Position numbers and translations under genes: made by a program. This document shows positions 62,463 through 64,000 of a DNA stretch of 64,000 nt, in pieces; positions within the stretch are counted from its first letter, which is position 1; every line of letters begins with the position of its first letter. The notes under the pieces are model-generated. The model was not told where the DNA came from and made no database searches. It saw nothing but the letters and a program-made list of their open reading frames with translations. The stretch lies in assembly GCA_964036045.1 (NCBI GenBank), contig OZ038381.1, positions 109,807,367 to 109,871,366 on the forward strand, given 5' to 3'. The DNA comes from Eutreptiella sp. 'Long Island Sound 2002'. Taxonomy: Eukaryota; Euglenozoa; Euglenophyceae; Eutreptiales; Eutreptiaceae.

Positions 62463-63361
62463 AACCCGAGTTCGTGGGTCAGAAGATCCGGAGGAGACCC
62501 TATCTGGCTCCTCAAGAGCAGGGCGACGAGATTGAGGGACAGATACAACGATGTATCGACGCTGGCCTAGTCCTGGAGTACAAGGACGGGGACTACTCCA
62601 AACACTGCGACCCCTGTTTCCTGGTGGCTAAACCTGGGTCTACAGCCAAACGGCTGGTAGTGGAGTACAGAGAGCTGAACAAGAAAACACTGAACCACTC
62701 AGGGTCCTTTCCTAATATGGAGTCTACCCTTGAGAAGATAGCCTCCTGTCGCTACAATACCAAGAAAGACAAGAGAAGCGGACTCTGGCAGGTGGACCTG
62801 GCGCCCAACGCTCAGGAGCTACTAGCCTTCATCACCCCGCAGGGGAGGGTGTTCAAGTGGAAGGTCATGCCGTTTGGCGTGGCCGGGGCACCCGCTCTAT
62901 TGCAAGAGCTGATGAACAAGATCTTGTCCATCCTACAACGAAGACCCAAGGTGCAAGAACTCATATCCCGTGGGGCCGAGATGGAAGCACACATCGACGA
63001 TGTATGCCTCCGGACGATTATCCAGGAGGATCACCTAATCCTCTTGGGTGAGTTCTTTGCGGTATGCCAGGAGAACCACACACGACTCAAGCTGGAGATG
63101 TGTGAGTTCATGCAGGAGACCATGCAGTACCTGGGGTTTGACGTTGGCTATGGGTGGTGGACTCCAGCGGCCTCTAAGGCCAAACCCCTGATGGACGCCA
63201 AGCTACGACACGAGAAACCCAAGAAAGGACTTCATGATGTACGCAGTTTCATTGGGGCGTGCAACTTCTACCGCCGCCATATCAAAAGCCTCACCTACAC
63301 CAGTGCCATTCTGACGGACCTGATCAAGAAGAGTACTACCTTGCGCTGGGGCCCACAATAG
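62447..63361 (+). pseudogene. Element D2 reverse transcriptase
   Basis: Same motifs and length as D1 RT (304 codons, H-I-D-D-V active site). Differences include V-V-E-Y-R-E-L-N where D1 has V-V-E-Y-G-E-L-N; Arg is the residue expected there in Ty3 RTs. It ends at the same UAG (63,359-63,361), flanked by CAA on both sides as in D1. Confidence 0.85.
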
Positions 63362-64000
63362 CAACAGGCGTTTGACGAGCTCAAAGACAAGGTGGCCAAC
63401 GCTAAGTGCTTTGGTGTGCCTAGAGCACAGGGGGGGATTATCCTGGTGACTGACGCCAGCAATGTGGGCGGTGGTGGAACGTTGTTCCAATGGCGAGCAC
63501 TAGAGAAGGAGGAGTTCGACTCGGCAATTTCCCAATGGGGGACTGAAGGTCTCAACCGAGATGGAACTCTCAAGCACAGCTACCCGGACGACAAGTGGGT
63601 CCTAGTACCCCTGGGCCACTGGAACTGGAAATGGAACCAGGCCAGGGGGAACTACTCCACCTATGAGCAGGAATTGCTCGCGGGTATGCTAGTGCTATCC
63701 TCTCAGGCACGACTGTTGGGGAGTAGCCCTGTGGTCTGGCTGTGCGACCAAGAGCCGGTCCGCACTTTCCAGAAGGGTCCCCCACCTGAGAAGGCCAAGC
63801 TACGGCGCTGGTGGACCTACCTCAGCCAACTACGGCTGAAGGTACACCATATCCAGGGAGTGAAGAACGAGTGTGCAGACTACATCAGCTGCAACAACTT
63901 CGACACCTTGATTGGTGCCCGGTCTGAAGCGCTCGCTAAGGAGGCGTTCAGCCGTATGGACGTGCACTTCGACCTCAACATGACTATGATACGCCCCCTA
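63362..64000 (+). pseudogene. Element D2 RNase H, partial
   Basis: The open frame after the UAG reads the same RNase H motifs as D1 (T-D-A-S-N, Y-S-T-Y-E-Q-E-L) and runs off the window before the integrase zinc finger. Confidence 0.8.

Larger units (their letters stand above)
61812..64000 (+). mobile_element. 5'-truncated second copy, element D2
   Basis: From TTCTTCGTG at 61,812 to the window end the sequence matches 57,213-59,401 at a constant offset of 4,599 bp, so there are no net indels and only scattered substitutions over 2.19 kb. Gag, protease and the methyltransferase-like domain are missing because the copy starts inside the pol linker. It continues beyond the window. Confidence 0.9.

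Noticed and set aside
1-64000. CRISPR arrays, bacterial operons, rRNA or tRNA genes
   Set aside because: No regularly spaced short repeats with unique spacers, no operon-like gene packing, and no rRNA- or tRNA-like sequence recognised by eye. A tRNAscan or Rfam search would be decisive.

Overview
The window is eukaryotic nuclear DNA dominated by LTR retrotransposons and repeats. I see no operons, no bacterial-type genes and no rRNA, tRNA or CRISPR. Long GC-rich Ty3/Gypsy gag-pol frames, chromodomain integrases, LTRs of about 2.35 kb and intron-poor coding stretches suggest a repeat-rich unicellular alga or similar protist. I cannot name the organism from sequence alone.

Layout: (1) 1.5-6.6 kb, minus strand: a decayed Ty3-like element (C), with gag, two zinc knuckles, protease, a methyltransferase-like domain and a reverse transcriptase (RT) fragment. 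(2) 6.7-15.0 kb, minus strand: element A, a chromovirus relative with its 5' LTR, initiator-Met-type primer binding site, gag and pol, cut off inside RNase H. (3) 15.0-21.7 and 23.9-26.3 kb: unassigned sequence, including a 55-residue in-frame duplication and a long purine-rich, coiled-coil-coding block. The block is split by a complete 2.1-kb non-autonomous LTR element (21,738-23,858) with GTGG target duplications. (4) 26.3-31.2 kb: a nine-unit 38-bp minisatellite, a T/G-rich low-complexity tract, a stray gag fragment, poly-G/poly-C-loop hairpins and a 203-bp tandem duplication. (5) 31.2-33.4 kb, plus strand: a decayed RecQ-like helicase whose reading stops at the edge of element B; possible continuation lies at 46.9-48.3 kb. 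(6) 33.4-46.9 kb, minus strand: element B, the best preserved chromovirus, with both LTRs. (7) 48.3-53.5 kb: accessory sequence rich in the TTGCACA motif, with acidic and lysine-rich frames. (8) 53.5-61.0 kb, plus strand: element D1, a different Ty3 lineage; and 61.8-64.0 kb: a 5'-truncated second copy, D2.

How the parts work together: A and B are one family. Gag forms the particle; Pol supplies protease, RT, RNase H and a chromodomain integrase. In A and B gag and pol share one frame and are separated by a single UAG. All three Ty3 lineages (A/B, C, D) carry, between protease and RT, a domain resembling a decayed DNA adenine methyltransferase. The small LTR element shares its terminal bases and polypurine tract with the A/B LTRs and may have used their machinery. 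Every autonomous element here carries stops or frameshifts, so none looks active as written.
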